The notes: a model not told the origin generated them from the letters alone. A stretch of DNA of 64,000 nt from Candidatus Gastranaerophilales bacterium (GCA_944325875.1 CALVBU010000004.1:1-64000); one strand, 5' to 3'; counted from the stretch's first letter, positions 23,925-32,826 are shown. Translations and numbers: made by a program.

Positions 23925-25397
23925 TTATTTTTCGGATTTTATTCCTTCTTTTAATGATTCGCTTTCGTTTACGTAATTTGTAACTTGTTTCAATGCAGGT
24001 TTGAAAGCGTTAACTGTTGCGTTTCCACCCAAACAGCCGCCTTGACAAGCCATTACTTCAATCAGGTTACCTAAATCGCACATACCGTTTTTAGCATATT
24101 TTTTCAAATCTCTGATTGATTGTTTTGTTAGTCCGTCAACTACTACAGGGTGAGCAGGAATTTCTTCTGGTAACAATGTTTGTACTGCTTTTGCAACTCC
24201 ACCTGTTACACAGTAGTTTCTAGCTTCTGCAGATGCTTCTGTTTTGAATTCACTTTCTCCACATTCAGCTACTTGGATATTTAATGCAATGAACCAAGCG
24301 CCTACTTCTTCGTAATTCAATACGTAGTCAACGTTTGGATTTTGAAGCGCTTCACGTCTTTTTGCAACACAAGGACTGAAGAATACGGTTACTGCTTCTG
24401 GATTTTCTTTTTTTACGATTTCAGCAGTATAGTACATTGGAGTTTTTGTATCAGAACGGAACGGTTTCATTTCAGGGATATGTTTATCAACAAGCTCGTT
24501 ATATCCTGCACAGCAAGATGTTGTCATAAATTCTGCGCCGTGTTCCAATCTTTCTACAAATTCAGCTGCTTCTGTTTTTGTTGTAACGTCTGCACCTTGT
24601 GCTACTTCATATACATCTGCAAATCCTAATTTTTGGATTGCTTCTTTTAATTGTTTTGGAGTACAAGGCAATTGTCCCATCATTGCAGGTGCAATCATTG
24701 CTATTACTTTTTTACCTGCTTTGATATTTTTCAATACATCAATAATTTGGCTCTTTTCATGAACTGCGCCGAATGGACATGCTGATACGCATTTTCCGCA
24801 TGAAATACATTTTGAAAAGTCAATTTGTGCGTGTCCATCTTCTCCTTTGGCAATTGCTCCAACAGGGCAAGCATTTTCACAAGGAACGATAATTTTTTGT
24901 ATTGCTTGATATGGACATACTTGAGCACACATTCCGCAATTTTTACATTTAGCAGGGTCGATTACTGACTTACCGTTTTGAATGCTTATTGCTCCAAATT
25001 TACAAGTGTTTACGCAAGGTCTTGCTACACATCCCTGACAAAGGTCTGTTACGTATATTCTTGAAGGTACACAACCTTTACAAGCTGTAGTTAATACGGT
25101 AAGAGGATTTTCTTCCGATTCTTTTCTTTCCATAGCTTCTTTTGCTAAATCTGATAACAATGTGCTATCATCAGTTTCTTCAATAGAAAATCCTAAACCG
25201 GCAACTGCTCTGTCTCTTAAAATTGCACGCTCTTTGTAGATACAACATCTGTATGGGACTTCGTGTCCTTTTGGACGCATATCGTATGGTATTAAACGTG
25301 TATTTTCTTCAAAGTTGTCACTAAGAAATGATTTTATTAATCTTACTAAAATCTCTCTTTTCAAGTGTGATGTTTGTTTTGGGGTGTTTATCGCCAT
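23925..25397 (-). CDS. [FeFe] hydrogenase, group B type
   Basis: This 490-aa soluble enzyme has an N-terminal Cys pair (residues 51-52), three or more [4Fe-4S] motifs between about 105 and 208 (CKNCGMCAQVCP, CISCGKCVSACP) and the H-cluster domain. H-cluster signatures: TTSCCAGY at 292-299 (CC keeps the proton-transfer and ligand Cys), SPCVAKR at 341-347, and MACQGGC at 449-455. The altered residue after TSCC (Ala instead of Pro) fits group B. It should evolve or oxidise H2 with ferredoxin. It has its own terminator. The sensory hydrogenase operon lies upstream on the same strand but is separated by an opposite-strand gene at 25559. Confidence 0.9.
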   Translation of the reverse strand: MAINTPKQTSHLKREILVRLIKSFLSDNFEENTRLIPYDMRPKGHEVPYRCCIYKERAILRDRAVAGLGFSIEETDDSTLLSDLAKEAMERKESEENPLTVLTTACKGCVPSRIYVTDLCQGCVARPCVNTCKFGAISIQNGKSVIDPAKCKNCGMCAQVCPYQAIQKIIVPCENACPVGAIAKGEDGHAQIDFSKCISCGKCVSACPFGAVHEKSQIIDVLKNIKAGKKVIAMIAPAMMGQLPCTPKQLKEAIQKLGFADVYEVAQGADVTTKTEAAEFVERLEHGAEFMTTSCCAGYNELVDKHIPEMKPFRSDTKTPMYYTAEIVKKENPEAVTVFFSPCVAKRREALQNPNVDYVLNYEEVGAWFIALNIQVAECGESEFKTEASAEARNYCVTGGVAKAVQTLLPEEIPAHPVVVDGLTKQSIRDLKKYAKNGMCDLGNLIEVMACQGGCLGGNATVNAFKPALKQVTNYVNESESLKEGIKSEK

Positions 25398-25558
25398 ATT
25401 CCTAACTTCCTTTTTTATTCTTTCACCAATACTCTAATTATCGCATAAACATGAAAATTTTCAAAAATTCAAGCTGATATACTATTTGTAAATTTTAATT
25501 AATTTTTGTCAAAAAAACAGGTTGAGAAGTTTTCAGCGTTTGGAGGTATCTTATATCT

Positions 25559-26080
25559 ATGATAAATACTAATTTTAAAAATAATCCGGTGAATTTTACC
25601 GCTAAGCTTGATATTTCGGAAATGAGAAATAATAAAAAGTTATGGACTGAAGTTGTTGATATTTTTGAAAATAAAACTAAAAAAACACCTTATGATTTTA
25701 TAGTAACTAATTCTGATAATCGACTTGATATATATGCTACTACTGAGTTAAGTGCTGATGATTACAGTGAACATTGCTGTACCCTTACTAAAAAAGCTAC
25801 AAAAACTCTTTTGAGTTTAGATGCTGATTCTATTGCTCAGAAATTTGTAAAACTTTTAAATATTTTTAAACATCAAGATAAAACGAAAGTAGATACTTTA
25901 GCATTTTTGGCAAAATTAGAAAAAGCTGATAAGTATCATACTTTGAACACTCCTCGATATGAAAATGATGATTCTATTTATGATAGAATTTTTTATCCCA
26001 TTTTTGATAAAATGAAAGATGACAGGATTGTTGCTGTTGAGGATGATTTTATTTTAAAAGATGCTGATTTTATAGATTAA
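25559..26080 (+). CDS. Hypothetical protein, 173 aa
   Basis: Not recognised. It begins MINTNFKNNPVNFTAKLD, again with a short N-terminal NFTA-type motif as in the proteins at 10036 and 21341, and continues as a mixed alpha/beta, Lys/Asp-rich soluble protein. GGAGG lies 12 nt before the ATG, a long spacing. It interrupts the hydrogenase region on the opposite strand and ends at a bidirectional terminator. Confidence 0.65.
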   Translation: MINTNFKNNPVNFTAKLDISEMRNNKKLWTEVVDIFENKTKKTPYDFIVTNSDNRLDIYATTELSADDYSEHCCTLTKKATKTLLSLDADSIAQKFVKLLNIFKHQDKTKVDTLAFLAKLEKADKYHTLNTPRYENDDSIYDRIFYPIFDKMKDDRIVAVEDDFILKDADFID

Positions 26081-26116
26081 AAAAAGACCTCTCTTTATAG
26101 GGAGGTCTTTTTTTAT
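26081..26116. terminator. Bidirectional terminator
   Basis: AAGACCTC / GAGGTCTT stem with flanking A and T tracts lies between the convergent 173-aa gene and the thioredoxin-like ferredoxin gene. Confidence 0.85.
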
Positions 26117-26129
26117 ATTTTTAATCCGA

Positions 26130-26393
26130 TTATTTAGCTGCTAGTTTTTCATCAATAGCTTTCAAAACTTTTTCCACAGTAGCTTCTTTAATTACGTCTT
26201 CATCGACTTTTACATAAGGAGCTTTTGAAAATTCCCAGTCAATAGAGCATAAACCTAAGCATGGAACTCCTGATACTTCAACTTTATCTCCGTATTTAGC
26301 AGGAACAGTTTCTATTAATTCCTGTAAATTTGCAGAGCCCATTACAAAACATGTTGTTCCTAAACAAACTTTAACACTAATTTTTTCACTCAT
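26130..26393 (-). CDS. Thioredoxin-like [2Fe-2S] protein (distal)
   Basis: This 87-aa protein has Cys at residues 9 and 14 (KVCLGTTCFVMG) and at 44 and 48 (VPCLGLCSID), the C-x4-C...C-x3-C pattern of the NuoE/HydC-type thioredoxin-like [2Fe-2S] ferredoxins. It would pass electrons to or from a hydrogenase. It is the last gene of the 29645-26130 operon, 87 nt after the phosphatase gene. Confidence 0.85.
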   Translation of the reverse strand: MSEKISVKVCLGTTCFVMGSANLQELIETVPAKYGDKVEVSGVPCLGLCSIDWEFSKAPYVKVDEDVIKEATVEKVLKAIDEKLAAK

Positions 26394-26480
26394 TTTATAC
26401 CCTTTCTGCTGACATCCGTCGGCTTTAATCTATAGTCCTATATTGTGAAATTTATTTTATCCTAACTCTTATCTTTTTTA

Positions 26481-27644
26481 TTACATATATTGTATGGTTA
26501 CTTTTTTGAAATATTTATCTTGTAATACGTTTGAGATTTTTTTAATAATATTTTTACGTATTTCAATTTCAATTGGCAAAGCCGGATCATAGTGTGCTTG
26601 ATTTAACTTTGCGCCAACCATAAAGTTTATGCAGTCACTATCTAAGAGAAATTTTACCAGTTTACCCGCTGCATTGTCAATATCTTGCGTTCCGTTTTCT
26701 AAATATTCTAAAGTTTTAGTAAGAGTTAAAATTCCTTCGGTTACAAGATCAACTCCCTCCATATATGAACAGGCCGGAAGTTTTCCAATACTTATTGTAG
26801 TATCCATGGTAATCGGTCTATTTAGTTCTCTTGAAATTAGGTTTGCAGTAGTGCCTCCAGCTATGGCTTTTTTACCTTTAAAATTTGCAAACATTTCTGC
26901 GTATTCCTTATCTTTTTGTTGGTGATAAGGAGGCCCTGTAAACACTAATGCTTCTCGTGGTTCTCTAAAGTATAGAACGCATGCAGATATATCATCTTTA
27001 GGTTTTCTGTCTGTTTCAATATTGCGAGCTTGGTTAACTAAATATTGTGAAAATTCCGAGCTTGAAATATCAGGATTTTCAGCAAGTTTATCTTTAGCTA
27101 AAACGATTAGACCTTCTCGTCTTAGTCCTAGTTTTAATCTACCGCCTCCTAGGCCTGCTTGGGTTACCCCATCTGAGCAAAAGATTAATCTGTCGCCGAG
27201 CTTTAGTTGAATTCGATAGATTTTCAATTTTCTATTTTTAAAAGTTTTTGATTGGATTGTCTCAAACTGAGGTTCCATTATTTCGTTATCTCTAATCCAC
27301 AGGAATTGCGGATTGCCTTCTTCTACAATTTTTGCGTGTCCGTCATCGTTTACGTCTATAGCTGAAAATGTTGAATAGCTTATCCTCCTTATTTTACATA
27401 CAGGAAGTGAATTCATTATAATTTCTGCTGCTTTGCGGATTGGAATTTGTTGGTTTTCAATAAATTGTAAAAGCATTGTAGCTGTCATACAGGACAATAT
27501 ATTTGCTTTAATTCCGCTACCAAGGCCATCTGATAATACAGCAATAAGGCGTGCTTCATCAGGATAACGTTTTGAAACAAAGTAGTCACCGTAGGCATTT
27601 TGGTTATATTTTTTCATTTGGCTGCAATCGATATCAATAAACAT
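26481..27644 (-). CDS. SpoIIE-family PP2C serine phosphatase
   Basis: This 387-aa protein has PP2C/SpoIIE motifs: the metal Asp in AVLSDGLGSG at about residues 36-45, EGNPQFLWI, GDRLIFCSDGVTQAGLGG and the final DDISACVLYF. A further domain of about 150 residues follows (AIAGGTTANLISRELNRP), of unknown role. Its ATG directly abuts the stop of the sensory hydrogenase gene, so translation is coupled. In known group C [FeFe] hydrogenase clusters such phosphatases are thought to relay a redox/H2 signal through a Ser/Thr phosphoprotein. The target is not visible here. Confidence 0.9.
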   Translation of the reverse strand: MFIDIDCSQMKKYNQNAYGDYFVSKRYPDEARLIAVLSDGLGSGIKANILSCMTATMLLQFIENQQIPIRKAAEIIMNSLPVCKIRRISYSTFSAIDVNDDGHAKIVEEGNPQFLWIRDNEIMEPQFETIQSKTFKNRKLKIYRIQLKLGDRLIFCSDGVTQAGLGGGRLKLGLRREGLIVLAKDKLAENPDISSSEFSQYLVNQARNIETDRKPKDDISACVLYFREPREALVFTGPPYHQQKDKEYAEMFANFKGKKAIAGGTTANLISRELNRPITMDTTISIGKLPACSYMEGVDLVTEGILTLTKTLEYLENGTQDIDNAAGKLVKFLLDSDCINFMVGAKLNQAHYDPALPIEIEIRKNIIKKISNVLQDKYFKKVTIQYM

Positions 27645-29369
27645 CTATTTTGCCTCATTTTCGTTTTCATCTTTGTCATCAAAATCGTTTGCAATTGAAC
27701 TTAGTAGGGTTTCGGTTTCTACCATATGTTCTCCAAGTAAGCAAGCAATTTCTTGTACTATTGAGATGTTTTTGGAGATAACTTCATGTGCTTTTTGAGA
27801 TATTTTTTCTCTATTTGTCTCAGACTGGGTTACATCCATAATTACTGCGCCTACAATTTCATTTTCTTCAATTGTAAATATACTTATGTCATATAGACGG
27901 TTTTTTACGGCGTAACGCTCTTTATGTAGGTCTTTTCCTGAATTTAATATCGTTTTGAATAAATCTGCAAAGTCTACAATTCTATCAATTGCAGCTCCTG
28001 CTAATCCTTCAGGCCTTGCCTTAAAGACATCATACATATCGCCTGTAAACATTTTCATAAAGCTGTCATTTGCTTCAATAATGTTCATATTGCTATCTAC
28101 CATTACAACTGCGGCTGGCATGCATCTTACAAGTGCTGCAGCCTTTCTCATTGCAATTTTTCGCATATATGATACGCACATAGAGGCTTCTGCATCTCCA
28201 TCCAATAGAGCTTTTGCCAAATCTCGACAAGTCGCGTAACCACAGCCGCCACAGTTTAATTCGTCATCAACTGAATGTTTACCTATTTTTTTCAATGTCT
28301 TTAGGATATCTTCAATGCTATGTGGTGTTGAGACAACTTTCTTTTCTGTAATATTGTATGGAACAACAACAGAAGGTGCTTTCGGGATTATTTCTCTATT
28401 TTTAACGTTATTTAATACGTTGGAAATAATTGATAACCCTGCTTTATTTGTTGATATGCAAGGCCCTCCAACGCATCCGCCTTCACAGGATAGGGCTTCT
28501 ACAAATACAACTTGATCTAAATTTTCAGGATTGAGGTTTTTTAGTGCATTTTCAAATGAATGTAATCCTGCAATATCAATTAATTGAACTTCTTTTTTAA
28601 TTCCAATTCTTTTTATTGTTTCATTCATCCCGCCGTCAATAGGGTATAATGAGCCTTCGTATGCTGTATTAGGTATAAATTTGTGGCTTGGATCTTCTGG
28701 AATAGCTGATTTCTCAGGAATTTGGTCATTCATCCATACCTTTAATTCTTCAAATGTTAGAGCAACGTCATATAGTCCGCTATCACGTGCTTCATTTTTT
28801 TTGCCAATACAAGGACCAATGAATACTATCGAGATATCTTCACCATATTTTTCTTTTAACATTTTAGCATGTGTCATTGCCGGTGAGCCTATTGGTGTTA
28901 TGTTATTTATAAACTCAGGGTGGTAATGTCTTATAAAATCTACTATAACCGGACAAGCACTTGATATGAATAGTCCTTTCTCAGCGGCATTAAGCATTTG
29001 GGCTGTTCTTATTGATACTTCTTGCGCTCCTAAAGCTGTCTCTGATACTCCTTTGAATCCAAGAGTTTTCAATAATCCTATCATTTTTTCAGGAGAATAT
29101 TCAAATACACCGCTCCAAGATGGTGCAAGTGATACGTAGACTTCTTTTTGAGCTAGTATTAAATTTTTAGCTTTATCTATATCTACTCTTACTCTTTTTG
29201 CGTTTGAAGGACAAGCCTTTACGCAATTCCCGCAAGCTATACATCTTTCCGGAATAACTGATGCGTGTCCGTTCTCTATTTTAATTGCTTTTACTGGACA
29301 TTCTCTTATGCAGCGATAACAGTCGTGACATTCATTTGATAATGTGTACACCGCATTTTGATTATTCAT
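27645..29369 (-). CDS. hydS: Sensory [FeFe] hydrogenase, group C, with PAS domain
   Basis: This 574-aa protein has two N-terminal [4Fe-4S] sites (CHDCYRCIRECP, CIACGNCVKACP) and an H-cluster domain. SSACP at 136-140 has Ala where catalytic enzymes have the proton-transfer Cys. GPCIGKK is at 185-191 and SCEGGC at 294-299. A further CGGCGYATCRDLA...C cluster lies at 373-398, a PAS-like domain at about 410-520, and a helical, acidic tail closes the protein. The Cys-to-Ala change and the PAS domain are typical of sensors such as HydS rather than bulk H2 catalysts. It is flanked by thioredoxin-like ferredoxins and by a SpoIIE phosphatase that abuts its stop. SD AAGGAG is present. Confidence 0.9.
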   Translation of the reverse strand: MNNQNAVYTLSNECHDCYRCIRECPVKAIKIENGHASVIPERCIACGNCVKACPSNAKRVRVDIDKAKNLILAQKEVYVSLAPSWSGVFEYSPEKMIGLLKTLGFKGVSETALGAQEVSIRTAQMLNAAEKGLFISSACPVIVDFIRHYHPEFINNITPIGSPAMTHAKMLKEKYGEDISIVFIGPCIGKKNEARDSGLYDVALTFEELKVWMNDQIPEKSAIPEDPSHKFIPNTAYEGSLYPIDGGMNETIKRIGIKKEVQLIDIAGLHSFENALKNLNPENLDQVVFVEALSCEGGCVGGPCISTNKAGLSIISNVLNNVKNREIIPKAPSVVVPYNITEKKVVSTPHSIEDILKTLKKIGKHSVDDELNCGGCGYATCRDLAKALLDGDAEASMCVSYMRKIAMRKAAALVRCMPAAVVMVDSNMNIIEANDSFMKMFTGDMYDVFKARPEGLAGAAIDRIVDFADLFKTILNSGKDLHKERYAVKNRLYDISIFTIEENEIVGAVIMDVTQSETNREKISQKAHEVISKNISIVQEIACLLGEHMVETETLLSSIANDFDDKDENENEAK

Positions 29370-29405
29370 TGAAAACTCCTTTTTTAATAAACACTATTTT
29401 TGATT

Positions 29406-29645
29406 TTATTTGTATGATGCTAATATTTCTTTTAATTTGTCTTCATCGACTTCGTGGTATTCTGTGCCGTTTATTACAATATTCGGACCTGTTGCACATT
29501 TCCCTTCACATCTTGCACCGGCAAGATCAATTTGAGCTTCAAGACCGTTTTCTTTAATATAATTTTCTATAAATTCTAAGTTTTGCGAATTACCTCTTGC
29601 AAAACAGGAACTGCCCATGCAAACGGTTATATTTAATTTGTTCAT
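29406..29645 (-). CDS. Thioredoxin-like [2Fe-2S] protein (proximal)
   Basis: This 79-aa protein has Cys at 9 and 14 (VCMGSSCFARG) and at 46 and 50 (ARCEGKCATG), as in NuoE/HydC-type [2Fe-2S] proteins. It is the first gene of the sensory hydrogenase operon, 36 nt before hydS, with SD AGAGGA. It is related to the distal gene at 26130 but not a close copy, so the two may serve different partners. Confidence 0.87.
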   Translation of the reverse strand: MNKLNITVCMGSSCFARGNSQNLEFIENYIKENGLEAQIDLAGARCEGKCATGPNIVINGTEYHEVDEDKLKEILASYK

Positions 29646-29712
29646 ACTATCCTCTTTATAACTATATTTTTATTTTAGCTTATATCCCGAAATTTATCAA
29701 GATTATTTATTA

Positions 29713-29741
29713 TTGAAAATTTTTAAAAAATCGTTTAAAAT
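29713..29741 (+). promoter_or_regulatory. Promoter of leader copy 2
   Basis: TTGAAA at 29713-29718 and TAAAAT at 29736-29741 with a 17-nt spacer, just before the SD of the upstream ORF. Confidence 0.6.
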
Positions 29742-29752
29742 AAAAATATAAA

Positions 29753-29953
29753 GTAAAGGAGGAATGTATGCAAAAAGCAAATATAGATAGAATTTCGGGG
29801 GGGGGGGCTACCAACTAACAGTTGAGAAAAGCATTTCCGACTTAGACCTCCGATCGAAAGAAAATGGCTGAAAAGTAAGCCGTGCCAAGTGACACGGTGA
29901 TTTTTGGTGCAAAAAAATGTTCAAATAGAAAATAGTATACAAACGGAGGATTT
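29753..29953 (+). promoter_or_regulatory. Poly-G pilin leader element, copy 2
   Basis: Same block order as at 3671: AAAGGAGG, 16-codon ORF with eleven G (29797-29807), CTACCAACTAACAG, ACCTCCG at 29846-29852, hairpin CCGTG (29880-29884) / CACGG (29893-29897), GTGATTT, TGCAAA, then CGGAGG at 29944-29949. CCTCCG is perfectly complementary to CGGAGG. The loop of the CCGTG hairpin differs from copy 1 (AAGTG versus AATAG), while both stem arms are unchanged, which suggests the stem is under selection. Confidence 0.75.
29768..29818 (+). CDS. Leader peptide uORF, copy 2 (16 aa)
   Basis: The peptide is MQKANIDRISGGGATN, with the same length and ending as in the other two leaders, from an ATG 5 nt after AAAGGAGG. 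It crosses an eleven-G tract. One extra G would give a second frame reading YQLTVEKSISDLDLRSKE. Confidence 0.55.
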   Translation: MQKANIDRISGGGATN

Positions 29954-30694
29954 ATGAAAAAGAGAAATGCTTTTACTTTAGCTGAAGTATTGATAACCTT
30001 AGGAATAATTGGAATAGTAGCGGCAATGACTTTACCAACTCTTGTGTCAAAATACAAGGAAAAACAAAGAGTTACACAACTTAAAAAAGCCTATTCTATA
30101 TTAAATCAGGCATTTACTATGGCTGTAAATGATTATGGTACTCCTGATAATTGGGGGCTTGTAGTAACCAATACCGGAGAAGTCGATGATGATGGTGAAC
30201 CTGTTTTAGATAATAGTGGTGCTATCAAGGCTATGAGTATCTTAAAAAAATATATAAAGCAAAAATCATTGGCTGAGGATGAAATAATAGGATATGTCAG
30301 TTCTCTTGATGGGAGGCAAGCATGGTGGCCTTGGAATGCTTCCGTTGATAAATATATTTTTATAGCTGATGGTACAATCCTTGCTCAAGGATGGATAAAT
30401 TCTGAGTCATGTGTAAATGGTGCTTGTGGAGACTTTTGGGTTGTATTTCCTTCTAGAAATATGAAAATAGGCGTAGATGTGTTTAGTTTTGAGTTTACAA
30501 CAAAAGGTTTTGTTCCCAATGGCATGCAAAATTCAAAATCTAAACCGTTCCAAAAATATTGTAGTACTATAGATGTTTCAGTCCGTCCTGATTTTCAGGG
30601 AAGAGGTTGTGCAGCATGGGTAATATATAATGAAAATATGGACTATTTGCATTGCAATGACCTTAGTTGGGATGGTAAGACTAAGTGTAAATAA
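29954..30694 (+). CDS. Pilin-like protein, leader-controlled (copy 2)
   Basis: This 246-aa protein starts MKKRNAFTLAEVLITLG and has the same N-terminal helix as the pilins at 3875 and 46188. The first 16 bases of the gene are identical in copies 1 and 2. The globular domain is Trp-rich (WWPWNASVDKYIFIADGT), contains a Cys pair (ESCVNGACGDFW), and has VDVFSFEFTTKGFVPNG, a version of the block found in its paralogues. SD CGGAGG is part of leader copy 2. It lies between the sensory hydrogenase operon and hydF but is transcribed in the opposite direction; a link to hydrogen metabolism is not implied. Confidence 0.84.
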   Translation: MKKRNAFTLAEVLITLGIIGIVAAMTLPTLVSKYKEKQRVTQLKKAYSILNQAFTMAVNDYGTPDNWGLVVTNTGEVDDDGEPVLDNSGAIKAMSILKKYIKQKSLAEDEIIGYVSSLDGRQAWWPWNASVDKYIFIADGTILAQGWINSESCVNGACGDFWVVFPSRNMKIGVDVFSFEFTTKGFVPNGMQNSKSKPFQKYCSTIDVSVRPDFQGRGCAAWVIYNENMDYLHCNDLSWDGKTKCK

Positions 30695-30702
30695 TATAAA
30701 AC

Positions 30703-31896
30703 CTATTCAAATATTTTAATTGCGCGTGGCAGGATTCCAAGACAATATGAAATTGTTATTCCGTAGTTTGTTATTGGAATTCCGGCTTCGTTTGCTTTTA
30801 GTATTCTTGATAGAATTTCTCTGCGATTTGTCATACAAGCTCCGCAGTGAATTATTAACTTATAATTACTGATATCAGGGAAATCGTGGCCTGCATAATT
30901 TTCTATGATTAAATTTTTTCCTGTTCTTTTCTTTAGCAGGTTTGGAATTTTTACTCGTCCGATATCATCTTCTATTGCATGGTGGGTACAGCTTTCTAAT
31001 ATTAGTACTTTATCACCATCTTTCAGGCTTTCTATAGCTTCTGCACCTTGTTTAAACGCGCTTAAATCACCTTTTAGTCGAGCAAAAAGTATTGAAAATG
31101 ATGTTAGCGGAATATTTTCAGGTACTATTTCTGATACTGTTTTGAAGGCTTGGGAATCTGTAATTACTAATGATGGTGGAGTTTTTAAGTTATCCAGTGC
31201 ATCTTTTAGCTCTGTTTCTTTAACAACGTAGCTCATACAATCACTATCGAGTAAGTCCCTTAATGTTTGTACCTGTGGAAGGATGATTCTACCTTTTGGG
31301 GCTTCTTTGTCGATCGGTATTACTAAAATTACAGTACTTTTGGCTGGAATTAAGTCCCCTGCAATTTTAGGTGTGTTTACAAAATCTTCTGGTAGAAGCT
31401 TTACTAATTTATCTTTGAATTTGTATATCAGATCTTTATCACTTAATGTGGATGTGATAATTATATTATCTGTTAATTCGGCTATTTCATTAAGTTTATT
31501 TGGTTCAATTTCTCGGATATCATTTTTGTTAATTACGATTAAGTATGGGATTTCTAGAGAATTAAATTCTTTTATTAAGTCTTTTTCGTAATTATCAATT
31601 CCATTGTAATCGCAGATTATTATACCGATATCAGTGCGGTTAATTATCTTTTTTGTTTTCTCAATGCGTTTTTCTCCCAGTGTCGTCTCATCATCAATTC
31701 CTGCTGTATCAAGAAAATTTACAGGCCCTATTGGTAGTAGTTCCATCGATTTTTCAACTACATCAGTTGTTGTTCCGGCAATGTCTGAGACAATTGATGT
31801 ATCTTGATTTGTAATTTTATTTAAGAATGCAGACTTGCCGACATTTGTTTTGCCGAAAATTCCGATATGTAAACGCATTGATTTTAGTGTTTTCAT
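30703..31896 (-). CDS. hydF: [FeFe] hydrogenase maturation GTPase HydF
   Basis: This 397-aa protein has a P-loop GIFGKTNVGKSAFLN at 12-26, switch region AGTTTDVV, DTAG and NKND. A dimerisation domain follows, then the iron-sulfur domain with ESCTHH and, about 45 residues on, HCGACMTNR. HydF is the scaffold that carries the two-iron subcluster to the hydrogenase. HydE and HydG, the radical SAM partners, are not in this window. I chose ATG at 31896 because the longer frame runs through the rpsO terminator. The gene serves both hydrogenases nearby. Confidence 0.94.
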   Translation of the reverse strand: MKTLKSMRLHIGIFGKTNVGKSAFLNKITNQDTSIVSDIAGTTTDVVEKSMELLPIGPVNFLDTAGIDDETTLGEKRIEKTKKIINRTDIGIIICDYNGIDNYEKDLIKEFNSLEIPYLIVINKNDIREIEPNKLNEIAELTDNIIITSTLSDKDLIYKFKDKLVKLLPEDFVNTPKIAGDLIPAKSTVILVIPIDKEAPKGRIILPQVQTLRDLLDSDCMSYVVKETELKDALDNLKTPPSLVITDSQAFKTVSEIVPENIPLTSFSILFARLKGDLSAFKQGAEAIESLKDGDKVLILESCTHHAIEDDIGRVKIPNLLKKRTGKNLIIENYAGHDFPDISNYKLIIHCGACMTNRREILSRILKANEAGIPITNYGITISYCLGILPRAIKIFE

Positions 31897-31920
31897 CGTT
31901 TTTACTCTCTTTTTCTTACT

Positions 31921-31950
31921 AAAAAAGGCACCCAAAATAGGGTGCCTAAA
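31921..31950 (-). terminator. Terminator of rpsO
   Basis: AGGCACCC / GGGTGCCT with six A/T on each side lies 17 nt after rpsO on the minus strand. Confidence 0.85.
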
Positions 31951-31966
31951 AATTCGTTTTTGAAAA

Positions 31967-32236
31967 TTAACCTCTGATACCAAGTTTTTTGATTAATTCT
32001 CTGTATCCATCAAGATCTCTTGACTTCATGTAAGAAAGTAATCTTTTTCTTCTACCTACCATCATTAAAAGACCTCTTTTTGTAGCGAAATCTTTTTGAT
32101 TAGATTTTAGGTGTTCTGTTAATTCAGAAATTTTTTGGCTTAATAATGCGATTTGAACTTCTACAGAACCAGTATCTTTTTCGTTAGCACCATATTCTTT
32201 AATGATGTCTTGTTTGTTTTTTAAGTTAATTGACAT
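31967..32236 (-). CDS. rpsO: 30S ribosomal protein S15
   Basis: This 89-aa protein has the S15 helices and signature: [15 protein letters not shown], then [19 protein letters not shown], and [19 protein letters not shown]. It binds 16S rRNA early in 30S assembly. I chose ATG at 32236 with AAAGGAAAA upstream. It is not followed by pnp, its usual partner; hydF follows the terminator instead. Confidence 0.97.
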   Translation of the reverse strand: MSINLKNKQDIIKEYGANEKDTGSVEVQIALLSQKISELTEHLKSNQKDFATKRGLLMMVGRRKRLLSYMKSRDLDGYRELIKKLGIRG

Positions 32237-32333
32237 ATTTTTTCCTTTACATTGTGTTGAGTGACTATTTGGCGTAAGCACTCTACAAGGCTTATGATAA
32301 TATATCAATAAAAAAAATCAACCGTTCTGTTAA

Positions 32334-32366
32334 AAACCCTTTACAAATACATTTTGTAAAGGGTTT
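32334..32366 (-). terminator. Terminator of 150-aa gene
   Basis: AAACCCTTTACAAA / TTTGTAAAGGGTTT, a perfect 14-bp stem, lies 8 nt after the gene at 32374 on the minus strand. Confidence 0.8.
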
Positions 32367-32373
32367 AAGTTAT

Positions 32374-32826
32374 TTATGCTAAAAATTGTGTTGCACTGTG
32401 TGTGTGATATAAAGCTGTTTTTAATGCTGCGTCATAATTGAATTCTGCTGTTGAGGATGCATTTTTTAATCTGTTTAATTTTGCTTCTTGTGTGAGTGAT
32501 AAGTCTGTATCTTGTGCATCCATTTTTGTTTTAAATGTCATGTATTCAGATTTTGCTTTGTTGGCGATTGGAGCTAATGCTTGGTAGTTTGCAATTAATT
32601 CTTCTGATTTTGCATTAAATGCTTCGTGACGTTTATTGAAGTATTCTCTAATTAAATCTGCAGGGTTTCTTGAAGATTTTAATTGAGATACATCAAAGTT
32701 ATGTATTGATGTTGTTTTTAATTGAGCAGCAATATAATTCTCATATGATTTATATTGACTCTTTAAGCTAGTATCCTTTTCAAATTCTGTACTGGTAAGT
32801 ACATTTGTGTTAATGCCGTCAACCAT
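32374..32826 (-). CDS. Hypothetical helical protein, 150 aa
   Basis: Not recognised. It is a soluble, helical protein with heptad-like regions (YFNKRHEAFNAKSEELI; EAKLNRLKNASSTAEF) and no Cys or signal peptide. It is monocistronic, with its own strong terminator. The ATG is preceded by AGGG 7-10 nt upstream. The gene is in normal codon use for the window. Confidence 0.65.
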   Translation of the reverse strand: MVDGINTNVLTSTEFEKDTSLKSQYKSYENYIAAQLKTTSIHNFDVSQLKSSRNPADLIREYFNKRHEAFNAKSEELIANYQALAPIANKAKSEYMTFKTKMDAQDTDLSLTQEAKLNRLKNASSTAEFNYDAALKTALYHTHSATQFLA

